Positions 11,770 to 22,099 of a stretch of DNA of 64,000 nt are shown piece after piece. Under the pieces are notes generated by a model that did no database searches, had not been told where the DNA came from, and worked only from the letters and a program-made list of their open reading frames with translations. How positions within the stretch are numbered: the first letter of the stretch is position 1; every line of letters starts with the position of its first letter. The position numbers and the translations under genes were made by a program. Origin of the DNA: Saccharum officinarum (taxonomy: Eukaryota; Streptophyta; Magnoliopsida; Poales; Poaceae); contig CM036199.1 in the NCBI GenBank assembly GCA_020631735.1, forward strand, positions 17,317,955 to 17,381,954. The letters are read 5' to 3'.

Positions 11770-12532
11770 GACTATCCGCACTCATGAACATCTATATTCA
11801 TCTTCTAAAAGGAATATTACATCTTAGTCACCACAAAATATACAGTTTCTTCTCACTCATCCATACTCTATATTTATCCTCTATGCCAACTGCCAGCTAG
11901 TGGGGTCCACACGTCATACTCTCCCTCCCCTTTTTCTCTTCTCTCTCTCATCTCCCACCCGTGCCCCTGCCCATCCTCCCTACCTCGCCTCTCTCCGCCG
12001 CCTCTCTCTCCCCACCCCGACGGCGAGCGCGGCTTCGGCGGTCGAGCACGGCAGGCCTCGTCAGCCGGGCCAGCGGGCGGACCAGCACGCGGCGAGCTCC
12101 GGCCACATGCGAGCCCCCTGCTCCGTCGCGAGCCGCACAGGAGAGCTCCCGCCACCATCGGTGCTCGCGGAGGGCCGCCACCGCGCCGCGGTCGGTGCTC
12201 ACGGAGGGCCGCCGCCGCGCCGCGGTCGGTCCTCGGGGAGGGGCGTGGCGGCCGCTCCGTCGCCTTCCTCCGTCCCCGACGGGCCTCCCTGCCTGCCTCC
12301 CTCCCCGCGGCCATGGAGCTCGCGCGCGCTCGTCCTCTTCCTTCTCTCTCTTCCTCGGCGCTTGCGAGGTGGGACCGGTGCCGGCTGTAGCGGACACCCG
12401 ATATCCCCCCACATTTGGCGGTCGAGAGCGTATACCGCATCACATAGAGTCCCCCGCTGCAGCAAATTTGGTCCGCCGTGTGCTTGCGTGTTGCTTTACC
12501 GGTCGCATGTAGAGTACCCGGTGCGGGTCGTC
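11770..12532. mobile_element. PIF/Harbinger-type non-autonomous element with GC-rich interior
   Basis: The left end GACTATCCGCACTCATG and right end GTGCGGGTCGTC are imperfect inverted repeats, flanked on both sides by TAA (11767-11769 and 12533-12535), the classic 3-bp target duplication of PIF/Harbinger elements. The first 130 bp are AT-rich and match the 440-bp element at 15835-16274. The rest is strongly GC-rich, with a short tandem repeat of about 40 bp (CGGAGGGCCGCCxCCGCGCCGCGGTCGGT) at 12160-12240. Open frames on both strands in the GC-rich part are compositional, with no known domain. Confidence 0.65.
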
Positions 12533-12652
12533 TAATGCTTACTGTCATGGTACATTAGGAGTACTTTATTAGGACGTAGGAGTATTGTACATACAGGGGA
12601 CTAGTAAACCTCACGGACAAGTTGGTCCTTCGGTTCCACCGGTGCAATCTCA

Positions 12653-12894
12653 GGCCCAGTTTAGTTCCCATAAACTTTTGCAAAAAAATTCAGATTCCCC
12701 GTCACATCGAATCTTTGGACACGTGCATGAAGCATTAAATATAGATAAAAAATAAAACTAATTATACAGTTTAGACGAAATGGACGAGACGGATCTTTAA
12801 ACCTAATTAGACCATGATTAGACAATATTTATCAAATAACAACGAAAAACGCTACAGTACCATTTTGCTAAATTTTTCGCATCTAAACCGGCCC
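12653..12894 (+). mobile_element. MITE, GTTTAGTT family
   Basis: Same word order as the copy at 9273: TTTAGTTCCC, TCACATCGAATCTTTGGAC, GCATGAAGCATTAAATATAG, CTAATTATACAGTTTAG, ACCTAATTAGACCATGATTAG and CGCTACAGTACC, ending CATCTAAACCGGCCC. Confidence 0.75.
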
Positions 12895-14369
12895 TCCGAT
12901 ACGAGGAAACCAGCCAAGCCAACGGCCACCACTCGGCGAGACACGCGGCGCAACGGGCTGGACGGTACCGCCACCCGGTCCGCGGAAACGGCGAGCGCAC
13001 TGCGTGCGCGTTGGGTTTGCGGGTACCCCCAGCTGTCCCGTTCGCTAGCGGCTCGCGCGCACTTCTTCTCGCCGGCCGGGAAGCCCAGAAGCATCCGTCT
13101 CCGTCGTCCTCGTCCGCCCCCTCCGGTCCCGGTCCTGCTAGCGCACAGCTGGGTATCCAATATCGTTAGTGCGTCGTCTTTCCCTTTCGTAGAGCCACAT
13201 GCACCGCACCCCTGCCGCGCTGGGTATGGCATGGACAGGGGCGCCGCGGGGAAATCACAAGAGGACAGGGACAGCGACGCTTGCGTCGGAGTTTGGGAGG
13301 GAAATCCTTTGCGCGCACGCTTCTTTAGCGTTCGGGGTTCACATGCACGCCTTGCACGACCGTCAAGATGCCGTCAGTACACATTATCAGCGGGTTTTGA
13401 GTTTTGACCCTGCATGGACAAGGACGACGCAGGAGGGCCGGAGCCGGACCCGGGGCAGGCACAACCGCACAACGGTCGGTCCAGGTCTTTCGACAGCTGG
13501 TGATGCCGCCAGCAGGTGGTGCGCACACAGTGATACAGCTCACGACGATGGGCCAAGTCGCGCCCAGGCGCCCGGCCACCGGAAGGATAGGATAGGGCGA
13601 TACGCTAGCTGGCTGATATGCATACGCATACAAATACAGGTGATGACAAAAGTCCCGACCTGACCGAGGACGGGAAATGAATTGCTCTGCTCTGCTCAGG
13701 GGACCAGCTGACCGACCCCGGGCCGCGCGTAGTACGTATACATCACACGTGACACATGTAAGGACAAAGTGCCTTGCCCGTATACGTACATACACTGATA
13801 CACCGATATAAATCTGCAGGTACTGACGCGTCGGTCTGAGAATTAACGAGTGGCCTACTGGCTCGTGCTTCTGGGCTGGGATTTCCGGAGCGACTCGGGC
13901 AGGCAAAAACCTCCGCGACCCAACCCAAGAATCCATGGCTCCATGCGAGTATGACCGTTCCGCGTCGTCTCGTCGCGGGCAGCTGGGCGGCCGTTGCTGG
14001 ACCTTTTGGGAGAGATGCTGCAGCGCGCAGGTGGGCTTACTCCTATACTAGCGTGAGCGCAGGGACGGGCCGCGGACCGGCAGACGAGAGCCCGCGACGT
14101 GGGCAGGCCACCAATTCATATGGACCGGATATGGGCTTTCAAGTAGAGGATCGATCCAGCTCCTTCATCGCTGTTTCTGTCTGTTTCCCTCGACCATCCT
14201 TCGCCGGTGCTGACTGGTGAAGTGGTGACCACTGACCACTGCGGAGTCCATCGACTCTCGAGACTCCTCCTTGCCACCTTGGTCCCGGCCCCCGTGTGGT
14301 CGACGTGTGTGTGTGACCTGCGTGACGCCGATTCGAATGCAACCCACACCACACCAACCGAAAGCTAAT
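12895..14369. other. GC-rich spacer, no gene recognised
   Basis: Overlapping open frames on both strands, none with a recognisable domain, signal peptide or splice pattern. Confidence 0.4.
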
Positions 14370-14497
14370 GGCCCTGTTCGCATGTCATATTATTCGTATT
14401 TTTTGGCTTGTTTTTTCAGTCAAAATAGTATTTTTCTCTCACAGCAAATTAGCGAACAATACTTTTAGTTATGACTTTTTAGCAAAACGAACGGGCC
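14370..14497. mobile_element. Short MITE, GGCCCTGTTCG family
   Basis: About 128 bp with ends GGCCCTGTTCGCATG and AACGAACGGGCC. The interior has TTTTTCAGTCAAAATAGTATTTTTCTC. Related copies are at 32989-33109 and 46544-46673. Confidence 0.65.
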
Positions 14498-14577
14498 ATA
14501 TTGGTGTCGATGCAGTTATTATTCATTGCTTACGGCCAAGCTGGCAATCTGGCAGATAAGCATAAATAAGCTGCTAA

Positions 14578-14807
14578 GGCCCGTTTGGTTACACCACGTT
14601 AAAGTTTAACTCCCATCACATTAATGTTCCCTCAAATGTGTGGAGTACTAAATGTAGACTAATTGCATGCATGTCGACACATATTAGGAGTAATTTACGA
14701 GATGAATCTATTAAGCCTAATTAGTCCAAAATTGAAAACTTTTTTGTTAAATAAGACGAAAGTGCTACCGTGTTTGTTAAACTTTAACACCCAAACAAAC
14801 ACAGGCC
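14578..14807. mobile_element. MITE, GGCCCGTTTGGTT family
   Basis: About 230 bp with inverted ends GGCCCGTTTGGTTACACC and CCCAAACAAACACAGGCC. The interior holds GTTAAAGTTTAAC and the complementary TTAAACTTTAACACC, plus GAGATGAATCTATTAAGCC. It shares a few interior words with the GTTTAGTT family. Confidence 0.6.
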
Positions 14808-15533
14808 GTAAGGTTCATCTGGTCTCCAAGTCTCCATGCTGTACGGGTGCGGCGCACGGCAACGACAAAGCTCGGTGGAGGTTTTTTTTTTTACTATAAC
14901 AAGCTCGGTGGAGGTTGGTGGCGCTGCAAGTGTGCTAGTATGATGCAGCCACGCAGGCGTGGTGACCAGCGACATGTTTCATGAGCCTTCGTTCCATTCA
15001 ACCCATTCCTGATTTTTACTAGTACCGCCATGGGCCATGGACATGCGTATGCATATGTGCGGCCCGAGCAACACGACAGGAACATGCGACGGAGGCTACT
15101 AGTACGTTGCTCGAGAACAGATGGACTTGGCATTTGCCTTTGCCTCAGTTGGTCGCCCGTGAGTATTTTTCTCACCTTCCTGCTGTTTCACGCGAAGACC
15201 CACTAAGCTTATCGTAACCTCAGTTGGCATGCCAGACTGGCTTATGCATTTGCACTTTGCAGGGATGGGTCATTAAACAATCATCGTGTCCTGGCGACCC
15301 TGCTGTACATTATGGCGTTTCATGAGCATGCGAAACAGGTCTTACTGCCAGGAAGGACAAACCTTGTTTGCTGTTCGTTAATGTCTTGTTTGAGAAAAAC
15401 AACGTCGAAAAAGTACTACTTATAAGTCAAGGAAACAGGGCGAAATTTATTTACTTTTAACCCCTTTGCGATCCATGGTTGTAAGTAGAATGCTAATCCG
15501 GCTGTAATACGGGAGTCACGTTCTTTTGACATT
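14808..15533. other. Intergenic, nothing recognised
   Basis: No open frame with a known domain. A 16-base phrase (AAGCTCGGTGGAGGTT) occurs twice at about 14868-14884 and 14900-14916. Confidence 0.4.
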
Positions 15534-15777
15534 GGGTGTGTTTAGTTCCTCCAAAAATACACTATATAAAAAAAAGATTTCTCGTCATATCAAACTTGCG
15601 ATACATGCATAGAGTACTAAATGTAGATGAAATCAAAAACTAATTGTACAGCTTGGTTGTACTTTGCGAGACGAACGTTTTAAACATAATTAGTCAACGG
15701 TTGGACACTATTTACCAAATAAAACCAAAACATGCTACAGTACACTTTTCACCCTTGTCAGGGAACTAAACAAAGCC
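15534..15777 (+). mobile_element. MITE, GTTTAGTT family
   Basis: Ends GGGTGTGTTTAGTTCC and GGGAACTAAACAAAGCC are inverted repeats of each other. Interior words match the copies at 9273 and 12653. Confidence 0.75.
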
Positions 15778-15834
15778 ATTGTATAAGACTATATATTTGC
15801 TGGTGAACAAACGAACAACCCAACCGGCAGCTAA

Positions 15835-16274
15835 GACTACCCGTAGTGGGTACTCTAAAACGATACTCTAAAGCTTTAGAGTATGAATATAGAGTAAAAA
15901 CGGTTACACTGGGTACTCTAAAACGATACTCTATCCTTTCTCTCACTCTATATTTAGAGTGGTATTGTGCTTACTCTATACTCTATAGTGGCGAGTCCCA
16001 CTAGCTAAACAAAGGAAAAAATACTATAACTCACAAACCAAAAATCCAAATTAAATTTTTATTTCACCATTAAATTCGTCTCAATAAATCCTTCAAAACT
16101 AGATCACACATGGATATATTCAGATAAAGTGACAAGTGGGTCACACAGTAGATAGAGTGGATAGAGGATAATATAGAGGATGTATGGGTGCGGGAGAATT
16201 GAGTATAGATGAGAGAATCTTGCTGACTAGGACGTATAGAGGATGAATATAGAGGTCCATGAGTGCGGGTAGTC
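15835..16274. mobile_element. 440-bp PIF/Harbinger-type MITE
   Basis: The left end GACTACCCGTAGTGGGTA and right end TGAGTGCGGGTAGTC are inverted repeats flanked by TAA on both sides (15832-15834 and 16275-16277). The interior is AT-rich with repeated TACTCTAAAACGATACTCTA and CTCTATATTTAGAGT phrases. It shares ends with 11770-12532 and interior words with 31020-31090. It lies about 330 bp beyond the GASA stop codon. Confidence 0.7.
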
Positions 16275-16602
16275 TAATAAGGTAAACAGTGGCAAGCAAA
16301 ACACTGTAGAAATTTGGGACATTGATCCACCCCAGATGGATTTTACTGCTACGGATTTTTACACAAGAACTGAGTCACCGCAAGCCCATCAACATCATCA
16401 TCACAAAGATAGGAGTACGTACTACCTCAAAAAAAAACAGCATAGCACATCGACCACGACCAGGACCTAGCGATAGCTACACCCTACATCTACGACGACG
16501 GGGTCGGATCATACAAAACGTGGCGCCAGTGGTGCGCCCATGGACTCACTCAGGCTGCTTTCGGCCGGGGAACACGCTGACGCTGCCACCCCCAAGCCGG
16601 AG

Positions 16603-17170
16603 TCACGGGCACTTGGTCCTGTTGCCGTGCGTGGTCCAGTCGGTGTAGCACTTGCCGCACGTCTGCTGGTTGCCGGCCGTGCCCGCCGGCACGCAGCGGC
16701 AGACGCTGCAGCACTTGAGGCACGCCCGGGTGCACCGGTTCTTGCGCGACTGCGCGCCGCACCGCACGTCGCACGCGCCCCCGCAGTCTGCATCCGCCCC
16801 GCCGGCCGCCGCAGCACCGAGGAAATTTTTTGCAAAGGGTCAGGCGACGCGAGAGAACAAACAAAGATCATGACACAGAACAGAGTCTGACCTTTGGCGG
16901 GGTCGACGATCTGGTGCGGCGGAGGGCCGAGCGGAGGAGCCGGCGGGTAGCCGCCCGGAGCAGCCTGGTCGAAGTCGAACAGGCCAAGCGCCCAAGCCCA
17001 GAGGGTTTCAGTTTCAGAGAGAAATCAGGCGGCGGGAGGACAAGAATGGACTACTAATGGGTTTTCCCACGGACGCATGCAGGATTGATTACCTTGGTGT
17101 TGCTGTTGGTGAGGAGGAGGAGGAGAGACGCTACCAAGGCGATGACCACCGCGAGCTTGCTGGGAGCCAT
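16603..17170 (-). CDS. GASA/snakin cysteine-rich secreted peptide, three exons
   Basis: Small secreted peptide of the gibberellin-regulated GASA/snakin family, associated with growth control and antimicrobial defence. Exons read right to left: 17093-17170 (start at 17168-17170), 16892-16964, 16603-16787 (stop TGA 16603-16605). Introns are GT-AG in phases 0 and 1, and the spliced frame is open for 111 residues. The signal peptide is MAPSKLAVVIALVASLLLLL. A proline-rich linker (AAPGGYPPAPPLGPPPHQ) follows, then the C-terminal GASA domain of about 60 residues with all 12 cysteines in the family spacing: CGGACDVRC, NRCTRACLKCC, VCRCVP, TCGKCY, ending RTKCP. Length and layout are normal and nothing is broken. 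A TATA-like element lies about 115 bp upstream. Which GASA orthologue it is cannot be told here. Confidence 0.93.
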
Positions 17171-17282
17171 TGGTGTGGTGCCTCTGGACTCTGGACTGGT
17201 TGGAGGTTTCTCGAGAGCTGTGGAGAGGCTGGGGCCTCCTCTTCTTGTGTGGTGAACTGGCGAAGGCGAAAGCTGGCCAGGG

Positions 17283-17290
17283 TTAAATAG
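17283..17290 (-). promoter_or_regulatory. TATA-like element of the GASA gene
   Basis: On the minus strand GGCTATTTAACC lies about 115 bp upstream of the ATG. That suits a start site about 30 bp further on and a short 5' UTR. Confidence 0.45.
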
Positions 17291-19500
17291 CCAGAGTGAA
17301 GCTGTGCCTGTGGCCTGTGGCTGTGGGTGAAGAAGTGTGCTGGCGCTGCCGCTGTAGTCTGGGGAGTGATGGTCTGATCTGAATGTCTGATGGAGCGCGT
17401 TTAGTTTTGTGTGCGATCCTGGGCGCGGTCAATGCGCCATTGCGCCAGGTTGGCGCCGGGGCAGCGCGCGCGCCGCGCCCAGACCGCCCAGAGCGGAGTG
17501 AGCAGGTGGCCTGCTCTGCGCTGCCTCGCCCAATCGCCATACTCGGCATCTGTTAAGCGGAGTAAGGCTTCGTTTGGACAGGGCGGGTTTGCCGTGGATT
17601 GGGGGCCAAACCCTGCCACCGGTGGATCCAATGCACGCCGGGTGGGCAACCCACGTGAGTGCAAAATCCGCATTTGGGAAGACGTGGACGGGAGCGAATC
17701 CAACTCAATCACCCTCAAACCGCGTGTGTCTCGCGCATCTCCACTCGTGGCCGGGAACGACTCACGCTCGCGAGCTCGCGTCGCTCGCGGCCGAAAAAAG
17801 GCGACGCCGGCGCCGACGCTACGCTACGCTCTGCTCCCGCTCGGCAAGCGAGACCAGCGGCGGCGGGTGGATCAGGTGCGCCTCCTCCAGCTCACGTCCC
17901 TCATCTCCTCCTTCCAATCCCTTCCCCTTTCCCCTTTTCCTCATCTCTTTGCTTGCTAGGGTTGGAGACGGATCGAGACGGTGGCAAGATCCTGAGGTCT
18001 CCAAGATCGTGAGGTGCTACCTTCTCCAATATCTGGATCTGAGGTGCTATCTTTTCGAGGTCTGGCCGCATCTCCCTCCCTCTCCGCTCTCTGTTGTTTG
18101 ATTACAGCCCGTCGATGATAGTTTGCTTCTCGAAAAATTTAACCGCCAGCCCTGTGGATATGTGTTGATGATGATTGATTTTTTACTTGCATGCGCTTGT
18201 CTTAGATGCTTATTGCTAGCTTGTTCTATCTGCAGTCTACGCGTAATATTTTTCTTAGAGCAATACAGATTGTAGATACGCAGATCCATATCTGTTCTTC
18301 AGGCTGACAGAGCATTCATATAGCTATCTCATCAATGTTGCAGATGATTTGAGCATACATATTACTAGGTTGTCTGTTCTTAGGTTAATACCTTAAGCAC
18401 TTCTTATGTCGACATTAGAGTAGCTCTGATGAAGAAACACTCGAAATATTTCTGCCAGTAAAGGGTGTAAGGTGTCACTTTGACAGGCATTGTTCTGGGA
18501 TGATTAATTGTCACCAATTATATGTAAAAAACAACAAAGGTAATATTGATGACTAATACATTGTAGAGCCCTCATCTGCAAAACCGAACTTTAAATATTA
18601 AGTAAAGTTTGCACAAGGAAATATACTGTTATGTAATGAGATTGCTGATATATGGTCATATGGATGTATGGATGTGCTTGATCTGTTCACAATTAATATG
18701 AAAAAAATCAAAACCAATATCCTGATCACACAGCAGCTCAACTGCTAAGTTCATCATTGAAAGGTTTGAGCAGCAGCTCAACTGCTATTTTTGTAACAGT
18801 GCTTAGAACCTTATAAAAAAATGGGTTCAAGATAGCTATTTTGTAACAGTGTTGCATGCCTATAATTTTGTGCCTATAATCAGAGCAATTGTTGAAGAAA
18901 AATCGCAAGGGTAATTCTCTACAAATATATTATATTATAGATGATGGGTTACTGCTACAATATGTTGATTTGAGCTTACAACTTCTTACTGATGATGGGC
19001 TTGAGTAGCTCTATCTGTCTAATTACTTTCTCATCCTGCAGCATATATGTCTGTCTGATAAGCTATGGGCTTAAGTAGCTCAGGGTTATCTTTTATCCAT
19101 CTTAAAATTTCAGATCTGTGATAACTTGTTTTTGTACATGCGTTTTGGCAGATTATTGGTAGCTTCTCCTTTCTCCTTTTCTTCCCCACGACTGTGACCT
19201 TGTCCAAGAAACAGCAGAAAGCCTCTGTGATTTTCAGGTATGGCTTTGGATCTTGTTTTTTTCCCGTTAATCTTTCATGATTTGTATGGCCAGCAACTAC
19301 AAATTATATATCTATTAGAGATGTGAGCTTCTTTTTGACAAGGATTAGGAGCAGATCGATAGATGTGTGTGCTTTATGTGGGAGCAGTACTCTGGATGTG
19401 TTGTTCACCTCAGTGCCAGTAGATGACTACTATTTCACCTACTAGCTAATTCCAGTCTGATAAAATTGATGAGATCTGTCTACTCATTTACAATAGGGGT

Positions 19501-20046
19501 TTGGGGGTACTTCAGTGTTTTTACAGTTTACATACTGGTCTAACAGTGAAGTGTTCTAGGCATACATCAAGGTTGCCTGGAAAGGAGCGTCTTGAAGAAG
19601 TACTCAATGGACATGTGAAAGATAGTGTTGCCTTTCATATGGAGCCCAACATCTTCAGAGCCATTGCAACCTTAGAGATGAGCATTTGTTACGGGACACT
19701 AGAGGTGTTAGAGTCGAGGGGCAGTTTGCTTTCTTCATGTATATGCTATCTCACAATGCAAGCTATGAGGATATTCAGTATGAATTCAAACATAGTGGAG
19801 AAACCATCCATCGGCACATTAAGTCAATCTTCAACATAATCCCAAATCTTACTTGTAAGTTTCTGAAACCTATAGTGGCAACTGAAACTCATTGGAAAAT
19901 CAGCACAGACCCTAGGTTCTTCCCTTACTTTAAGGTGAATCAATTGAGACTCTCTACTTAGCCATATACACCTCTTTCCTTACTTATATATAGCTAACAT
20001 ATACACTTCACTCTTTCAGAATTGCCTCGGTGCTATTCACATTTTT
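19501..20046 (+). pseudogene. PIF/Harbinger (HARBI1-like) transposase fragment
   Basis: The first frame (about 19555-19670) contains LPGKERLEEVLNGH and MEPNIFRAIATL. The next, one base earlier in phase, gives LLRDTRGVRVEGQFAFFMYM, LSHNAS, SGETIHRHIKSIFNIIPNL and HWKISTDPRFFPYF. The exon ends at a GT at 19935. After an intron ending TTTCAG at 20019 the frame resumes with NCLGAI, the start of the first catalytic block. There it loses the expected Asp-Gly-Thr-His and stops. The HTH-like N-terminal half of a DDE_Tnp_4 transposase is therefore present, but the catalytic DDE half is missing. Confidence 0.75.
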
Positions 20047-20703
20047 TAGTTTTGTCTTTGAGTTTGCTGACATTTTTTTTATTACTTTCATGAACTCACT
20101 AGAAAGCTTTTGCTTTGAACCAGTAAGCAGACATAAGGGAAACAGTACTGAGTTTTGAGAGTGAGGTTAGTCTTTGTTTTTGCACATCTAACTCTGCGCC
20201 TCTCTCTCTTTTAATCTCTTCTGTGATCATGCTTTCTTCAGTGCAAACGGAATTAATAAGGTAAGACTAGTTGGTACTTGGTACCTTGTTACAGTTATAT
20301 AGTATGTCTGATATGTCCATGCAGTTCCATGTTCCCAGCACACCTGCTGGTACATAGTGACTAGCTACTGCACAAAATTTTCTGGAATTATTTAAGGATC
20401 TGTTTGCATGTACTAGTCTAGTTACTTGAATTTTGTCTTTTTTGTATCAAGTACTAACTCTTGGCTCATTTCTCTTCTTTGTTTGCTCTCATGGCTTAGG
20501 ATATCATCAACTAATTTATTTTTGGACCCTTCTTTAATATAGAATATTAGTGCATATTTTTTTATGATGATAAAATGGTTTAGTTAAAGGTGCACACGTC
20601 TTTGACATATATCTATTGGCAGTTTTTTTGACATATATGTTCACTGACTTTTCAGTCTGTAGCAACCAGCATGTTGCATGTTCATTGTAATGTTAGTTTG
20701 TGC

Positions 20704-20778
<75 letters not shown>
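20704..20778. repeat. (TTA)n microsatellite
   Basis: About 24 perfect trinucleotide units inside the PIF element. The same 14-mer, AGTTTGTGCTTTAT, stands on both sides of the array. Confidence 0.95.
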
Positions 20779-20782
<4 letters not shown>

Positions 20783-21560
20783 GTGCTTTATCTTGACTGG
20801 GCTGCAAACAGTAAGTGTTAATACATTGGCCTTTGATGTTTGCTTTCAACAGGTCTCTGAGGTGGAGTTATGAAAGGCATCCTGCAACATTTACCCATGA
20901 AAGAAACATAGCTAATCTGGTTGAGTTCGTTTCAAGCCCTACAAAGCTGAATATTTATTTTTGCCATGAGAATACTACTTTCCAACTCTGTGCAAATGGT
21001 TTCTTAAATTGAAGATGAGAGTACTGTGTAATTAATTTTTCTGTGTTGAATCTGTTGTCATGAATCTGATACGATTCATCTTGCGTCTTAAGATGAAAGT
21101 GTCGTCACTTGTGCTTCTTATGTTGCCAGTGACCACACAAGGCTATGTCATGGCACCTAGCGATACATTTATTTTCTGAATTTTACAGAAGAAAAATGGT
21201 TTATGTTGCTCATTTTCTGCCATTTTTTGAATTTTAGAGATGGAGTTTACAAGTAATTTCTTGAATTTTAGAGATCGTTTCCTGATTTTTGTGAATTTTA
21301 GGCTTCTTTGTCTAATCCGGTCTCCCACGGTTCAATGCTTGTTTCACGGAAGCAACGAGCCAATCCAGCGTTAACCATCCTGCAACCAAATGACCAACGG
21401 GATTAAGGGATTAGAGCACCAGGTGTGGGTGGGGATCGGGTGGAGGGCAGGGGATCACCCAATCCCCACTTGAGTTGTCTACCACGTGAGTACTGATCCC
21501 TCACTGCCAAACGAAGCCTAAATGGGTTTTGTCTGTCTGACAAGGCGCCACAATGGTAGG

Positions 21561-21788
21561 CATGCTTAGTTGCAAATTTTTTTTGGATTTCGCTACTGTA
21601 GCACTTTCGTTGTTATTTGGTAATTATTGTCCGACCATAGCTTAACTAGACTCAAAAGATTCGTCTCTCAAATTACAGGCAAACTGTATAATTAGTTTTT
21701 TTTACCTATATTTAATACTTCATATATATGTCTAAACATTCGATGTGATGGACACGGTGCAAATTTTTTTGGAAACTAAACGAGGCTT
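21561..21788 (-). mobile_element. MITE, GTTTAGTT family, reverse copy
   Basis: CTACTGTAGCACTTTCGTTG, TAACTAGACTCAAAAGATTCGTC, TATAATTAGTT, TATTTAATACTTCAT and ATTCGATGTGATGG, ending GGAAACTAAACGAGGCTT. It lies 43 bp to the right of the PIF element. Confidence 0.75.
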
Positions 21789-21851
21789 GTATCACTGACG
21801 TAGGGCTGCAGTGTCATGAAAAGAATTTATTATACTCTAAAACAAAGACCC

Positions 21852-22096
21852 GGGGTGTGTTCACTTCGCGAAAAGTAGGTGAAAAATTACTGTAGCATCT
21901 TTCATTATTATTTGGCAAAATTTATCCAATCATAGACTAACTAGGCTCAAAAGATTCGTCCCGACATTTACAGACAAACTATGCAATTAGTTATCTTTTT
22001 TACCTACATTTAATGCTCCATATATGCGTCGAAAGATTTGATGTGATGGGTGGAAGAGAAAATATTTTGGGTTGGGATGGGGAAGTGAACAAGGCC
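21852..22096 (-). mobile_element. MITE, GTTTAGTT family, GTTCACTT end variant
   Basis: Inverted ends GGGGTGTGTTCACTTC and GGAAGTGAACAAGGCCC surround the same interior words as the neighbouring copy (CTGTAGCATCTTTC, GACTAACTAGGCTCAAAAG, TTTAATGCTCCATATATG). Confidence 0.75.
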
Positions 22097-22099
22097 CCA

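Larger units (their letters stand above)
17566..21518 (+). mobile_element. Complete 3953-bp PIF/Harbinger transposon
   Basis: The left end GGCTTCGTTTGG and right end CCAAACGAAGCC are perfect 12-bp inverted repeats. Both are flanked by TAA (17563-17565 and 21519-21521), the 3-bp duplication typical of this superfamily. The interior starts with a GC-rich, 5'-UTR-like region (17760-17960). It then has long AT-rich sequence and a broken transposase region at 19501-20046, read left to right. No intact Myb-like second ORF was found. The size is right for an autonomous element, but the transposase is dead, so movement would need enzyme from elsewhere. Confidence 0.85.

Noticed and set aside
11900..12548. 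Overlapping 150-224 residue frames on both strands
   Set aside because: Compositional frames inside the GC-rich part of a TAA-flanked transposon; no domain.
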